Shown here: piece by piece, positions 8,844 through 20,371 of the stretch
Layout of the letters: every line of letters starts with the position of its first letter
Numbering within the stretch: position 1 is the stretch's first letter
Origin: Darksidea phi
Taxonomy: Eukaryota > Ascomycota > Dothideomycetes > Pleosporales > Lentitheciaceae
Direction: 5' to 3'
NCBI GenBank assembly: GCA_030770425.1
Contig: JASJFT010000150.1
Coordinates: forward strand, 1 to 64,000
DNA length: 64,000 nucleotides
Notes under the pieces: generated by a model
What the model was told of the DNA's origin: nothing
Database searches by the model: none
The model's input: only the letters and a program-made list of their open reading frames with translations
Made by a program: the position numbers and the translations under genes

Positions 8844-10925
8844 ATGGCAAAAGACAAGAAGAAATCAGGAGACAAAAAAGCTGTCAAGGCTGCCAAAGCA
8901 GCGAAGCAAGAGAAGAAAGCTGGTAAAAAGGACAAGAAACAAGCAACAAAGAGCAAAGATGTCGATTCCGACACTGAGTCCGTGGATCTAGATGCCGTCT
9001 TAGCCCAGTACGCAAAAGAGCAGGAGCAATATCACGCCATTACGGAAGTGTCATGCGATCCACCTTCAGCAAGGGCGTCCAGCTTGATCATAGGCAACCC
9101 GGCGAACGACAACGAGCTGTTCTTGTTTGGAGGCGAGTACTTCAATGGGGCAACTGCACAGTTCTACAATGATCTACTAGTGTACAATGTCAAGAAAGAT
9201 ACGTGGAACAAGATCACCAGCCCGAATTCGCCGTTGCCACGGTCGGGACATGCTTGGTGTAGAGCTGCGAATACAAAGGATATATACCTATTCGGTGGCG
9301 AATTCAGTTCGCCGAAGCAGGGAACTTTCTACCACTACAACGACTTCTGGCGTCTGGATCCAGGGAATCGCGAATGGACGCGCATCGAAATGAAAGGGAA
9401 GGCTGCGGCACCGCCCGCGAGAAGCGGTCATCGTATGGTTGCGTTTAAGCAGTATATTGTACTATTTGGAGGGTTTCAGGATACATCCGCAACTACGAAG
9501 TATCTCAACGATCTTTGGATATACGATTGTATCAATTTTGTTTGGCATGCGCCGAAGCTGCAGGCAGCACGCGCTGTACCAGATTCAAGGTCTAGCTTCT
9601 CTCTACTACCTCATGACCAAGGGGCTGTTCTGTACGGTGGCTACTCCCGTGTTAAGGCTGTTACAGGCGGCAAGCAGCATCAGCAGGTCAAAGGCAAGAA
9701 GGGTGGAGGCGGCGGCGGTGGCGCCCGCATGGTCCTCAAACCCAAAGTCCATGAAGATAGCTGGTTCTTGCGTATCACACCTCCAGCCTCCGATCAACCC
9801 TCCACTACGCTCCCAGTTGTGTCCTGGGAACGCCGCAAGCGCCCCGCCAACTCTCCGAATCCACCACGAGCCGGAGCAACAATGGCCTTCCATAAGGGTC
9901 GTGGTGTCATGTTCGGCGGTGTACACGATGTCGAAGAGAGCGAAGAAGGTTTAGAGTCTGAGTTCTTCAATCAGCTGTTTGTATGGAACATCGAGCGAAA
10001 CCGATATATGCCGCTCACATTGCGCCGCCCCAAAGCAAATGCGAACAAGAAAGCAGCGCAACAGGCCAACACAAGCCGTCGCGGCCGCGCAAAGGCAGAT
10101 GAAGAAGAGCTGCTTGCCAACCTCAAAGCTTTAGAAATGAAAGCTGGAGGTCTTGCATCACCAGATTCTGATGATGAAGAAAAGAAAAAGAGAGAGGAAG
10201 ACGAAGAAGAAGACACAAGGCCCGAGAAACCACGTCTATACGAATTTCCGCATCCACGATTCAACGCGGCGCTCACGGTACAAGGCGACACCTTATACAT
10301 CTTCGGGGGAACATTCGAAAAAGGTGATCGCGAATATACCTTCGATGAGCTCTGGTCTCTCAATCTTAACCATCTTGACGGCGTCGTAGAGATCTTTAGG
10401 CGCGAGTTGGAAGACTGGCAAGGCAGCGACGATGAAGCGGACTCGGAGGACGAAGAAGACGAATACTCGGACTCGGAGGAAGATGAAGAAGAGGAAAGGT
10501 CATCCCTCGCTTCACCAATTTTTTCAGCCCCTACCACAGCCCCCAGCACAGCCCCCAGCACACCCATCCTCACAAAAGAAGTCCCAGAAGAAGACCCCGG
10601 CATCATGGAAGAGATCTCAGCCTTAACCGACATCCTTCCACACCCACGTCCCTTCGAATCCCTACGTGACTTTTACGCACGCACCTCCGAAGCATGGCAG
10701 ACGCTTGTCCTAGACGAACTGTCCAAATCAACCAAGGGCATTGAAAAGTCGCCTAAAGAGGTCAAGAAAGCGGGCTTTGAGCGCGCGGAAGAGAAGTGGT
10801 GGGATTGTAGGGAGGAGATTCGCGCACTAGAGGATGAGCAGGAGGTCGCGGGGATTGGTGAGGTAGTCAGTTTGGCGGATAAGGAGGGTGCGGGCGCGGG
10901 TGTAGGGGCGGGGAGAAGGAGGTAG
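8844..10925 (+). CDS. Kelch-repeat protein, KEL3/KLHDC4-like
   Basis: Single exon, 693 aa. The lysine/alanine-rich N terminus (MAKDKKKSGDKK) and the following acidic linker are typical of KLHDC4/Kel3 orthologs and support the start at 8844. Kelch blades are marked by LFGGEY, LFGGEF, LFGGFQ, YGGYSR, FGGVHD and FGGTFE between residues of about 90 and 540, forming a beta-propeller. A Gly-rich loop, an acidic Ser/Glu block with a TAPSTAPSTP repeat, and a conserved C-terminal helix (LRDFYARTSEAWQ) follow. Kel3-type proteins are cytosolic with poorly defined function; a protein-interaction scaffold is the safe inference. Confidence 0.85.
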   Translation: MAKDKKKSGDKKAVKAAKAAKQEKKAGKKDKKQATKSKDVDSDTESVDLDAVLAQYAKEQEQYHAITEVSCDPPSARASSLIIGNPANDNELFLFGGEYFNGATAQFYNDLLVYNVKKDTWNKITSPNSPLPRSGHAWCRAANTKDIYLFGGEFSSPKQGTFYHYNDFWRLDPGNREWTRIEMKGKAAAPPARSGHRMVAFKQYIVLFGGFQDTSATTKYLNDLWIYDCINFVWHAPKLQAARAVPDSRSSFSLLPHDQGAVLYGGYSRVKAVTGGKQHQQVKGKKGGGGGGGARMVLKPKVHEDSWFLRITPPASDQPSTTLPVVSWERRKRPANSPNPPRAGATMAFHKGRGVMFGGVHDVEESEEGLESEFFNQLFVWNIERNRYMPLTLRRPKANANKKAAQQANTSRRGRAKADEEELLANLKALEMKAGGLASPDSDDEEKKKREEDEEEDTRPEKPRLYEFPHPRFNAALTVQGDTLYIFGGTFEKGDREYTFDELWSLNLNHLDGVVEIFRRELEDWQGSDDEADSEDEEDEYSDSEEDEEEERSSLASPIFSAPTTAPSTAPSTPILTKEVPEEDPGIMEEISALTDILPHPRPFESLRDFYARTSEAWQTLVLDELSKSTKGIEKSPKEVKKAGFERAEEKWWDCREEIRALEDEQEVAGIGEVVSLADKEGAGAGVGAGRRR

Positions 10926-11262
10926 ATCGTCGTAGAGAACTTATGGTGGGGAGTTGAAAGGCCTTCGTAGGATGATGTCGGTCCGGATATACCTCGAGTG
11001 TTGAACTTCGTTCCCGCTAGCATAGACGCGCAGAATAAATAGAGTAAGATCATTGAGAAGAGAAAAGCGTGTTGCGATCACCGAAGTCCTTCAAGGACAG
11101 ATGATGTCGTGGGTGACGAGCTCGACCGATATAAAAAGCACGAGAACAGCAAAGAAATGGCACTAAACCGCGTTTACCACTGAGTAGCTTTTCTAGCTTA
11201 TCAGATCTACCCTGAAGGAAAGCACTCTAGTAACCTTTAGCCCCTGTGTCCTGCATCTTATA
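10926..11262. other. Convergent 3' intergenic region
   Basis: 337 bp between the 3' ends of the Kelch and helicase genes. It should hold both 3' UTRs. Nothing else was seen. Confidence 0.4.
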
Positions 11263-13864
11263 CTAGACATTCCACACCTCTTTAACAACGTCCTCCACCC
11301 AATTCATCTGCACCGCACTAACCTTCTTCGCATATGCCTTATTAGTATATAGGAACTCGCTAAACACAATCGCCTCTGCCTTGACCTTCCTGCCATGCAA
11401 CACACTACTCGGGTGAATGGAGACGGTGTGATTGCCAATGAAGGTCCTATAGCTGTTGTCGGGCAAGAGGCGGGCGGTATTGGATACAAAACCTCGCAAA
11501 AGAGAGGCGAGAATTGCGTCAACATTGGGTGTGGTGGAAGTGGTGCTGGATCCCGGAGCGGATCCAAGTTTAAGGCCTTGACATTGTTGGCGGAGTTGCT
11601 TGCGAATGTTCTGTAACACGTCAGTATTACCCAGCCTAGTTACCGTCAGGATGCGTTAAGTCTTCGTCACTTACCATAACGTTCTGCATCGCGCGATGCG
11701 AGACGAAATGCCGCTCGCACCACGCCTTCCTATCCGAGTTCTCTTCTGCGTACCGCTGAACAGTAGTCAAGAAAGTCATATGATCACCTTCTCTTCGGTA
11801 TAGTTCTCGTCTTGCTGCCTCAGCCTCCTCTCTCCGCTCTTCACTCACGATGTTGAAGAATATGTTGTCTTCCGTACTCAATGCAGCTATTATATCAATA
11901 ACGTCGAGCAAACAGTCTCGTTCAGGCTTCGCAGCTTCAAGTAGGATGCGACCGAGTGTCGGGGTAACAGGTAACTTCGCTATCTTCATTCCCATATCGC
12001 TAATCGGGCCCGTCTTCTCCAATGCACCGAGGCGCAGAAGCTGTAAGAGGGCTTTCTCGAGCGCGTCTCGCGGTGGACGGTCAAGGAATGGGAAAGTGAG
12101 TATATTGTGCACTCCCCGTGCTTTCATCGTAAGAAGCGCTTGCATGAGGTCGCACCGAAGAATCTCAGGTGTAGTTCTCTCCTCAAACGTCCTATAGTCT
12201 ACTTCCGTATATAATCGATAGCATTGACCAGGACCCTCACGGCCAGCGCGACCTCTGCGCTGTATAGCCGCCGACTTCGAAATGGGCTTAGCAAGTAGCG
12301 ATTCAAGGCCGAGCTTGCTGCGAAACTGTTTAATCTTCGATTTGCCGCAGTCAATGACGAAGCGTACGCCTGGTACGGTGACAGATGTTTCGGCGATGTT
12401 GGTTGCGAGGATCACTTTGCGCGTCCGATGCGGAGTAGGCTGGAAAATGAGCTGCTGAGCCTGCTGAGAAAGGGCCGCAAACAGTGGAAGGATTAGCAGC
12501 CTAGGTACTTCTTTGTCCATGCCTTCAGCGTAGTCATTTACTAGCTTCTGAAGCCCTTCGATCTTGTCTTGGCCCGTAAGGAACACAAGGATATCGCCAG
12601 GCAGTGGCTCCCTGTAATGGATCTGGAATATGAGCTTGAGAGCGGATTCGACCCAGTCGATGCTAGCTTCTGGCAGATAGGTGATCCGAACTGGGTACTG
12701 GCGGCCCTCGACGAAGCATGTACTGACCATGCTATTTGCCTCCGGCGTCCTTTCCCCAGCCAGGGAAGGGGTGCTCTGGTCGGGAACATGACCAAAAAAC
12801 TGCACCAGCGCTTCTACATCCGCCGTGGCACTCATGACCACAATCTTGAGTGGGATCTTTCCTTTCCTTTCGTTCTTCTCCATTTCCGAAGCCAAAGTCT
12901 TCAGGAACCCCAGTATCAGGTCAACATTGACACTCCTTTCGTGGACTTCATCCACGATTATAGCACTGTATTGACTCATCCCCGGATCTCGAAGCATTTC
13001 CTGGAGAAGCATACCCTCTGTAAGAAATTTGATCTTCGTATTTGGCCCAGAAGCGTTATCGAAGCGAACACTGTAACCGACCTTCGCTGTTGGGCTTTGA
13101 CCCCCGAAAAAGCTTCCCATCTCCTCAGCAACACGCCGAGCTAGCGAAATAGCTGCTACTCTCCGTGGCTGGGTAACAGCGATGGACTTCGTACACCAGG
13201 GCTCGTCCAGAAGGAATTGAGGGACCTGGGTTGACTTCCCTGAACCGGTCTCACCCGTGAGCACAAGAATATTATTCTTCCGTAGGGCTTCGCGAATGGA
13301 GTCTGCATGCGACCAAATGGGCAGAGTTTTGCGGGTGACGAGTAAATCATCTCGTTTCTTTAATAGGTGGCTAGGGATGCTAGCGTGGATTGGAAGTTGA
13401 CGGCCCTCTGGATGCTTCGTACCATTGACGCCAGTATCGGGTCGACGATTCTGTCGCTTCTCTACTCTTCGCATATCAGGCTTCGAAGGGGTTGCGCCGT
13501 CCGGCTTAGTTATCATAGACATGGCAAGAGGCTGTGCCACTCGCTCCTCAGAAGACCGTTCATAAGAGGCTGACAGTATCCTGGTTTCTCGATCCACAGT
13601 CCCGATCTCCGGCTTCCTCGACCGTACCGTGCGCTCCTTCTCTAGCTCTCCCACAATTTCCTCATTTTGATCCGATTCATCGAATTTCATGCGTTTCCCA
13701 GTGCCTTTGTTGACGAATGTTCCATGCCTTGTCTCCTCTGTCGCGGCTTTCGCCTTGCGCTTCCGCTTTTTACCTTTTCTAGGCTCAGTTGCAGGCTCCG
13801 AAACAGGCAAATCATTGTTCGTGACGCCCTTGGGCATCGGCGCTTCGTCCGAAAGTCTCGACAT
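11263..13864 (-). CDS. DEAH-type ATP-dependent RNA helicase, Dhr2-like
   Basis: Two exons: 13864-11675 and 11610-11263, with a 64-bp intron (GTAAGT...TTACAG) that joins AMQNVM to NIRKQL. Product 845 aa. A basic N terminus (GKKRKRKAKAA) suggests nuclear or nucleolar location. The helicase core is complete: GETGSGKSTQ (motif I), TQPRRVAA (Ia), DEVH (II), SAT (III), TNIAETSVT (V) and QRRGRAGREGPG (VI), followed by the winged-helix/ratchet HA2 and OB-fold regions. The overall order and short N terminus fit yeast Dhr2, which acts in 18S rRNA processing. Motif II reads DEVH rather than DEAH. An assignment to a neighbouring DEAH subfamily is possible. Confidence 0.87.
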
Positions 13865-14285
13865 GGGCGATGTGGTGCGTGAAACTTCATGGCCGAACTT
13901 TTTCTAGGCCGCGTTCTATCGATAAGGAAAAAAACACGGTAACCAAATATGGTAAGGCGCAGAACCACTCCCTTGAAAAAGCGACCCCGAGCAACCGTCA
14001 ATCTACCCTGTTACATTACTGAACCGTGGACTCATAACATGCGTCATTATGCAGAACGAAATCAGTGCTAGTGTAAATTTTCGGCGCCTATTATCCCGAG
14101 ATCGTTTGACCCCGCCGCAGGGTCGATGAGCTAAACATCCCTCAACCGGCGGTTTAGCCATCAATGTAGATTACATAGAAGTTAATAGCTAGACCGGGAC
14201 AAGATTTTTGCGTTCGTATATGTACGTAGATTAGAAGGATAAAACTGGGAATTACTGTTATGCTCCCTAGAAACGAGCGCTCAGC
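13865..14285. promoter_or_regulatory. Divergent promoter (helicase / glycosidase-like gene)
   Basis: 421 bp between divergent starts, AT-rich on the right side. No specific element was recognised. Confidence 0.4.
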
Positions 14286-16388
14286 ATGCTGTTGCTACGC
14301 TCCTATAGCAATGCCATACCACTTGCGTTACTAGCAACTCTTGGTAACTGCGAGATTGATCGCAAGTCCATTGTTCGAAGATTCAATCTCAAGCTCAACC
14401 AATCCCATCCATACAGCCCGGTACAAGTAGGTAACGGCAACTTCGCTTTCGGCGCCGATATAACTGGCCTACAAACTTTCCTTCCGCACAACACGCTCTC
14501 GTCGTGGGGTTGGCATAATACTTCTCTTCCGACGACATCCAATCAGACTTCTATTTCGGACTATACTGGCCTAGACTGGTGGACACACGGCCGACTGGTG
14601 AACTATGCGCAGCCTAACCCGACAGAGAAGGATATCAGTCAGTGGTTGATATCAAATCCGCATCGTATCAATCTTGGAAGAATTGGGCTTTGGTTTGGGG
14701 GAAGGAATATTAGCGAAGAGGTACTCTGCGGGAAGTCCCAGGTCCTGGATCTATGGCGGGCCCTTATATCCTCCTCGTTCACGTTGAATGGCAGCACGGT
14801 CAAAGTAGAAACCGTTGCAAGTCCTGAGTCGGATACAGTCGCCTTTGAAATTACGTCGGATCTGTTAAAGCATGGTGGCTTAGGGGTGTTCTTTGACTTT
14901 CCGTATGCAAGTGGTAAGAACAAGTTCGATGCGCCTTTTGTAGGGCTGTTCAACGCAACTTCGAATCATTCCACGGTACTCAAAGTAAAGAAAAACGGCG
15001 CAACTATCCGTCATACTCTCGACACAACGACGTATTTAGCAGATATTGCATGGGAAAGCAAAGCAAGCATCGCGCGAGACAGCAATACTTCGCATCGATT
15101 TATTCTGAAGCCCGGAAAGAGCGAGAATACGCTTACATTCGCTGTAACATTTGTTCCCCAAGTCAATGAACGGATGGATACCTTCAAAAAAGTCAAAGAG
15201 ATTGCAACAGACTGGTGGAGCAACTACTGGTCCACAGGAGCATTCATCTCCCTCCCAATTAGCAGCAACTCCTCGGCAAAAGAACTCCAACGCCGCATCA
15301 TCCTCTCTCAATACCTGCTCGCAGTCAATGGTGCAGGAAAAGATCCCGCGCAAGAGTCCGGTCTCGTCAATAATGGTTGGTACGGAAAGTTCCATATGGA
15401 AATGGCATTCTGGCACCTGGCTCATTGGACGCTGTGGAACAAATGGTCACTCTATGACCGCACCATTGGAGTGTACGACCGTTTCTTGCCGACTAGCTAT
15501 GATCGCGCGAAGCATCAAGGCTATCAAGGTGCGCGTATTGGCAAGATGAGTGATCCCACCGGAAGATCTGCGCCAGGGGAAATCAACAGCCTTTTGATTT
15601 GGCAGCAACCACATCCAATGTACTTTGCCGAGATGGAGTACAGGAAATTTCCAACTAAGAAAACCCTGAAGAAGTGGGACCATATTTTAGTAGCAGTAGC
15701 CGACTTCATGGCCAGCTACGCGTGGTACAACGAAACGACGAATGTCTACGATCTTGGGCCACCCATGTATCCCGTTTCAGAAAACACGAATCCCAACGAA
15801 ACCGTGAATCCAACGTTCGAGTTGGCATATTGGCGCTTCGGGTTAGACATTGCGGAGAAGTGGCAAGCAAGGCAAAACAAGCCGGTCCCGTGTCAATGGC
15901 GCACTGTTCGAGATGGTCTTGCTGCCTTCCCGATCGAAAACGACGTCTACGTCCTTTACGAAGGCATCAAAGATATGTGGACTACGCCCTCAACGGCAGA
16001 AGACCACCCAGGTCTCCTAGGGATCTACGGCTTGCTCCCTCCAGACCCCCGCCTAAACCTCACCATCTTCAACAATACGGTCGAAAAAGTTTATGGGTCA
16101 TGGAACTTCACACACTCGTATGGCTGGGATTTTCCGCTTCTTGCGATGACGGCGGCAAGACTAGGGGATGCGGAGAAAGCGCTGGACTGGCTTCTTGATT
16201 CCAACAATCGGGTTGATGAAGTGGGCATGCCGGTGGGCGGTGCGAGAGTTCCCACACCATACTTTCCCTCGTGCGCAGGCTTGTTACTTGCTGTTGGCAT
16301 GATGGCGGGTGGATGGGACGGCTTTGAGGGACCCACGTTCCCGCACGACTGGAACGTCCAGGTTGAAGGATTTCAGACAGCCATCTAA
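14286..16388 (+). CDS. Secreted six-hairpin glycosidase-like protein
   Basis: Single exon, 700 aa. It begins with a hydrophobic signal-like segment (about residues 1-22), followed by an N-terminal beta-rich region with blocks such as QVGNGNFAFGADITGLQTFLP and SSWGWHN, then a Trp/Tyr-rich helical region (WYGKFHMEMAFWHLAHW; ending SYGWDFPLLAMTAARLG) that looks like an (alpha/alpha)6 barrel of GH65/GH15-like enzymes. Many N-x-S/T sequons indicate export through the secretory pathway. I recognise this as a fungal family annotated as six-hairpin glycosidase-like, but no substrate is assigned. A carbohydrate-active role is an inference from fold. Confidence 0.7.
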   Translation: MLLLRSYSNAIPLALLATLGNCEIDRKSIVRRFNLKLNQSHPYSPVQVGNGNFAFGADITGLQTFLPHNTLSSWGWHNTSLPTTSNQTSISDYTGLDWWTHGRLVNYAQPNPTEKDISQWLISNPHRINLGRIGLWFGGRNISEEVLCGKSQVLDLWRALISSSFTLNGSTVKVETVASPESDTVAFEITSDLLKHGGLGVFFDFPYASGKNKFDAPFVGLFNATSNHSTVLKVKKNGATIRHTLDTTTYLADIAWESKASIARDSNTSHRFILKPGKSENTLTFAVTFVPQVNERMDTFKKVKEIATDWWSNYWSTGAFISLPISSNSSAKELQRRIILSQYLLAVNGAGKDPAQESGLVNNGWYGKFHMEMAFWHLAHWTLWNKWSLYDRTIGVYDRFLPTSYDRAKHQGYQGARIGKMSDPTGRSAPGEINSLLIWQQPHPMYFAEMEYRKFPTKKTLKKWDHILVAVADFMASYAWYNETTNVYDLGPPMYPVSENTNPNETVNPTFELAYWRFGLDIAEKWQARQNKPVPCQWRTVRDGLAAFPIENDVYVLYEGIKDMWTTPSTAEDHPGLLGIYGLLPPDPRLNLTIFNNTVEKVYGSWNFTHSYGWDFPLLAMTAARLGDAEKALDWLLDSNNRVDEVGMPVGGARVPTPYFPSCAGLLLAVGMMAGGWDGFEGPTFPHDWNVQVEGFQTAI

Positions 16389-16568
16389 TGTAGTTTGGTA
16401 TAATGATTCTACATCTGCAAAGGGAGAAAACGAGCACAGCTCGCCATAGCCGCTGATCATAAAAGTGTTATAGAACAATGTTCGTTCACACATGCTCTAG
16501 CACACAGTTGATGAACTCTCCATTTCGCGCCAACAAGATCATGGTCGTTAGGAAGCCAACACCACACC

Positions 16569-17915
16569 TCATCTGCCGTGGTCAATATCCCTCTGCGTCT
16601 CCCACTCCTCCTTTATCCTCTTCCCAGGCTCACCCTCCCACTCAGCGTTCAGATTTTTTATGCTGTCCTGGTCCTCTTTCGGGTCTTTGATATCGGTTTG
16701 GTGAATGATGCGACCAGTGGTAGGGTCCATGATATATTCATCCGATCGGTTCGAGCCAAATGCATGCGTCGTGGTCTGGATAGTCGTCTTCTTGATGATA
16801 CCGCCTGTGGTCGCCAATCGGCTCAGCTCCGTTCCTCTAGTCGATCTGGCCCCATAGCCCGTATCCTTGTCCGGTCCGTACCTTTGATACTGTTGGTACT
16901 TAGATGTGCCCATAGAGGAGCCCTTCCAAAGGCCAATCTTTTGAAGCCAGCGGTTCGCCGAGCTTCGTAGCGCCGGCACACACGCAGCAATGAAACTTGC
17001 CTCCGTCTCGAGGCAAGTCATGAGTCCCGAGAAGACGCCATTGGCTCCTGGCTCGACTAGATAGGTCGGGGCGACCTGTGTAATCATCCGCAAGATCGAG
17101 AAGACTGAAGCAAAAATGCCTAGGCCCAAAAGAGCACCGATGACAATTTTCTCGCGCAGGGGCCGTTGTACTTTGTGGAGGAACGTGAGTGGTACAAGCG
17201 AAAGGACAACATCCGATAGAACGTTGACGGTGACTGTTGCGTATATAGTCGAGGATTGTGCTGACGCGGGCCAGCACTTCTTGTTGCCCTTCGCCACGGA
17301 GTATCTACCCGCGAAATCCCATTGTGAAGCGTACGGCACGCAGTTGAAGATGTTGGCGATACCGAGGAAGCAGATGAAGAAGACGTTGAGGACAATCATG
17401 CCGTAGACGAAGAAGCGCCAACCCTTAGTACGCTGGAAGCGGAGCAGCATCCATGCGATACTTATCTTGACGAGACCCGTTGCCCAAGCCCAGAAAGGCA
17501 ACGCAAGCACACCGTCTCTAAATGTGCGTTCCGCATGATCCCTTGTTTTGAATTCCAATCGATGGAACCCCGCGGCCCAGCTCACCGCATCGTATTGAAA
17601 GGACCATTCTGCGGTCATGCAAACCTACACCACGTTAGCAAGGCTCTGTGATGAAGCATACGGTATGCCCTGAAGCTGTGAACATACCCATGCTATACAA
17701 ATGAGATAGTCATCCAAGCCAAATCGGAAAGTCGGTACTATGCGCGTATACGCTCGTCCGACAAATACGAGCGTCGAGAAGGCGTGAACGATCGGTGTGA
17801 GGATTAAGATGGCGCAAGCTACATTGTAGTGTGTCTCCGAAATATAGCGAAACTTTTCCGGGGTCGGTACAAAGGCAGCTGGAGCTGCCCGAGGTTGTAG
17901 CTTATCGAAGAGCAT
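16569..17915 (-). CDS. Rhodopsin-domain (7-TM) integral membrane protein
   Basis: Two exons, 17915-17688 and 17624-16569; the 63-bp intron (GTATGT, branch GCTAAC, GTGTAG) joins CIAW to VCMTAEWSF. Product 427 aa. Seven hydrophobic segments are spread over about residues 25-290 and include LILTPIVHAFSTLVFVGRAY, the LDDYLICIAW segment typical of this family, a WATGLVKISIAWMLLRF helix and LSDVVLSLVPLTFL. A soluble Ser/Thr-rich tail of about 130 residues follows. The architecture is that of the large fungal rhodopsin-domain (PTH11-related) family, often implicated in surface sensing; no CFEM domain is present. Ligand and role unknown. Confidence 0.82.
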
Positions 17916-20371
17916 GTCGATAGAGCGTCGTGCGTGAAGTGCCGTACAGAAGTAAATGGAGTCACAAACGTCCGTGACCGTGTAGAAAGACTGGTGTGGC
18001 GTGATCCGAATGTCGAAAGCAAAACCCGTGGACTATGCCATGCCCCCCAGTCCTAACCAGGTCGCCGATCGAACGATGGGAACGGAAGGGCTAGGCTCCC
18101 CTTTGTATCATATCCTGAAAGCAAGTATACTAGGGGTGGTACAAAATCTCATTTGCTGTCGGGCCTCCCGTCAGGTTATTAGAGCGGGAAAGGATCTTTA
18201 GCAAAACCGCTGGTGGATTCGGTTAACCGGGGGAGCGTACCCTCGCGACAGTTGGCTAACGCCACAGCTCTCGCAAGGAGTTCGGTGCGTGCTTCTGTGC
18301 GAGCAGGATTGAAGAGCACCGATCATCGTTCAGTTTGCAAGGGGCGTCCCAGAGGCTAAAATTGACCAGGGCTCGTTCCAAGATCAAGGCGTCGGATTAT
18401 GCCCAGGCAGGTGGAGGAACGAAGAACCCTGAGTAGAACTGAGATCAGAGATTGTTGCTTCAGGCCGGACGCGACTTCCTATGATGCCTATGATATATAA
18501 ACCTCCACGCTAACGTTCTCCGCTGTGTCATTCGTTACGACTCTTCGCCTGTTGTCTACATTGATCATTTCGAGCGACAGGCGCTTTCGCGATTGCTCTG
18601 TCCTTACCAACATCCAGCTTCATGAATCGCAAGCGATGGGCGAACCGAGCGACCCGTCTCTCTTTGAACGAAGTATCAGATCCTCCTCTACAATTAAATT
18701 AGAAGCGAGGTGTCGGGTGTCGGCGCTCGGATGGGCTTTCACGGCCGTGTCCACCGGATGGAACTACCTCTCCCCGCGATAAACTTTAGCAAGGACCACA
18801 TCCTTCGGGTCGGTTCCTTCGTTCTGACGGTGCGGTCGGACGGCAACGCGTGGTGGCATTCAAAATCTATCTATAGAGCGGTCCACGCCTAGTTAGTGCC
18901 ACCCGGTTGTGGCTTGCTTTGCCTACATGGGGCGATTCTTCGTCGACATACTCTTGACTGCAGAAACTATTATAAATTTGGTAATAATCGGTGGATTGAG
19001 ACGCACTGGAGGCCTCCTTCAAAGCATGTAAGTTTGCGTCCAGTGTAGTAGAAGAACTGGGTCACAAGCTTCTCCTCAGGTCAGGAATGCTCAGTAAGCC
19101 GCATGCGTGACACGTACACTATAGACATGGTATGGACTCGTGGGAAAACCACAGGGATGTGTCGCACGCACAGATGGCGTCTGGAATCACACAAAAGACC
19201 TCTCTGCGGTTTGTGCAACCGTTGCGCGCTAGCAATCCTTTCATGCCCCCCCTTGTACAGGCCGGCACCATACCGGTTTCCCAGCAGATTGGTCTGATCC
19301 CACCCGTCAGTGTCGGTGGAGATACTGCGTCGCCTCGCATCAAGGCCCCGGGCCACGGGTGTGGAGTTTCTAGACTTTGTTGCTCCTCGCTCACATAAAT
19401 TTCCAGACCACGTGACTCTCGCGGAAAATTAGCAAGACCGTTTACACGTTATTGCCAATGAAGAATTTGTGGACACAGTAGGAGCGGGAAGAGCTGCGGG
19501 ACACGTCGTTGGGAGAATGATAGAATTTTTCCGTGACGACCAACATTTGATGTAGCGGCCGGGTCAATGTCCATGTAGAGTTAGCCAAGTGGGTTTTATC
19601 GTCGGGCCGTGTCTGTGCGGGACCGTGTGCGGTTTCATCCGGCATGACGCGCCAGGGAGGATTTCAAGCCTTGCTTGGCTTGCGTTCTTGCTTGTGCCGC
19701 TCTCGCGTTTTCGCAATCTTCTAGCCTTCATTACTCGATACTACCATTCGACAGCGGGAGATTGGGCATCATTAAATTTCCGCCTCATTCGCCGTCCCGG
19801 CTCCAGATTAGGTTGCAAGGACGCAACGCTCATCACTCAAGGAAAAGCTCGCGAGCGGCGGGAAACACGGTAGGAGCTCCACTCTAGGGAAAATCGTATG
19901 CATGCACGCAGTATTCAGTGGAAGGTTTAAGAGAATTGGCAAGAACGCCCATAGTACAGTAGTGCAATTGCTTCCACGACAGAGAAAAGCGTGCCATGGG
20001 GTTGGAGGTAAGCGTTGGACTTGCTTCGTACGCGGGCGGGAGATACGGTATAATCGAGGATGATCGCTCTTCATAGGTTGTTGATCTTTGCTACGCAGAG
20101 AAAGCGTGTGCGTGCGGGGTATGATCCATGACGGACAGACGGTCGAAAATCTGATTGCAACTGTGGGTGCGAGCGGATCGTGAGGGAAGATCGTTGTGAT
20201 GGGCAGCGAGAGCAGATCCGGTCGTGCACAATTAGACGGCCATTTAAAAGCGTCGATCGAAATCGGAAGAATGGAATGCCCATATATTGCAAAACCAGCT
20301 TTTCTGTCTATGTACAGATTTACGCAATCTGGGCGCTTTTAAGCCTGTCCGTCGGTTCGTTGTTCGGATTT
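17916..20371. other. 2.5-kb gene-free stretch
   Basis: No open frame with family resemblance or coherent splicing was found on either strand. The DNA is not obviously repetitive. A TATATAAA-like sequence near 18490 is not followed by a credible gene. Confidence 0.5.

Noticed and set aside
9971..10633. 220-codon minus-strand frame rich in Ser
   Set aside because: It is the antisense shadow of the acidic and repeated coding sequence of the Kelch gene; no family resemblance or promoter.
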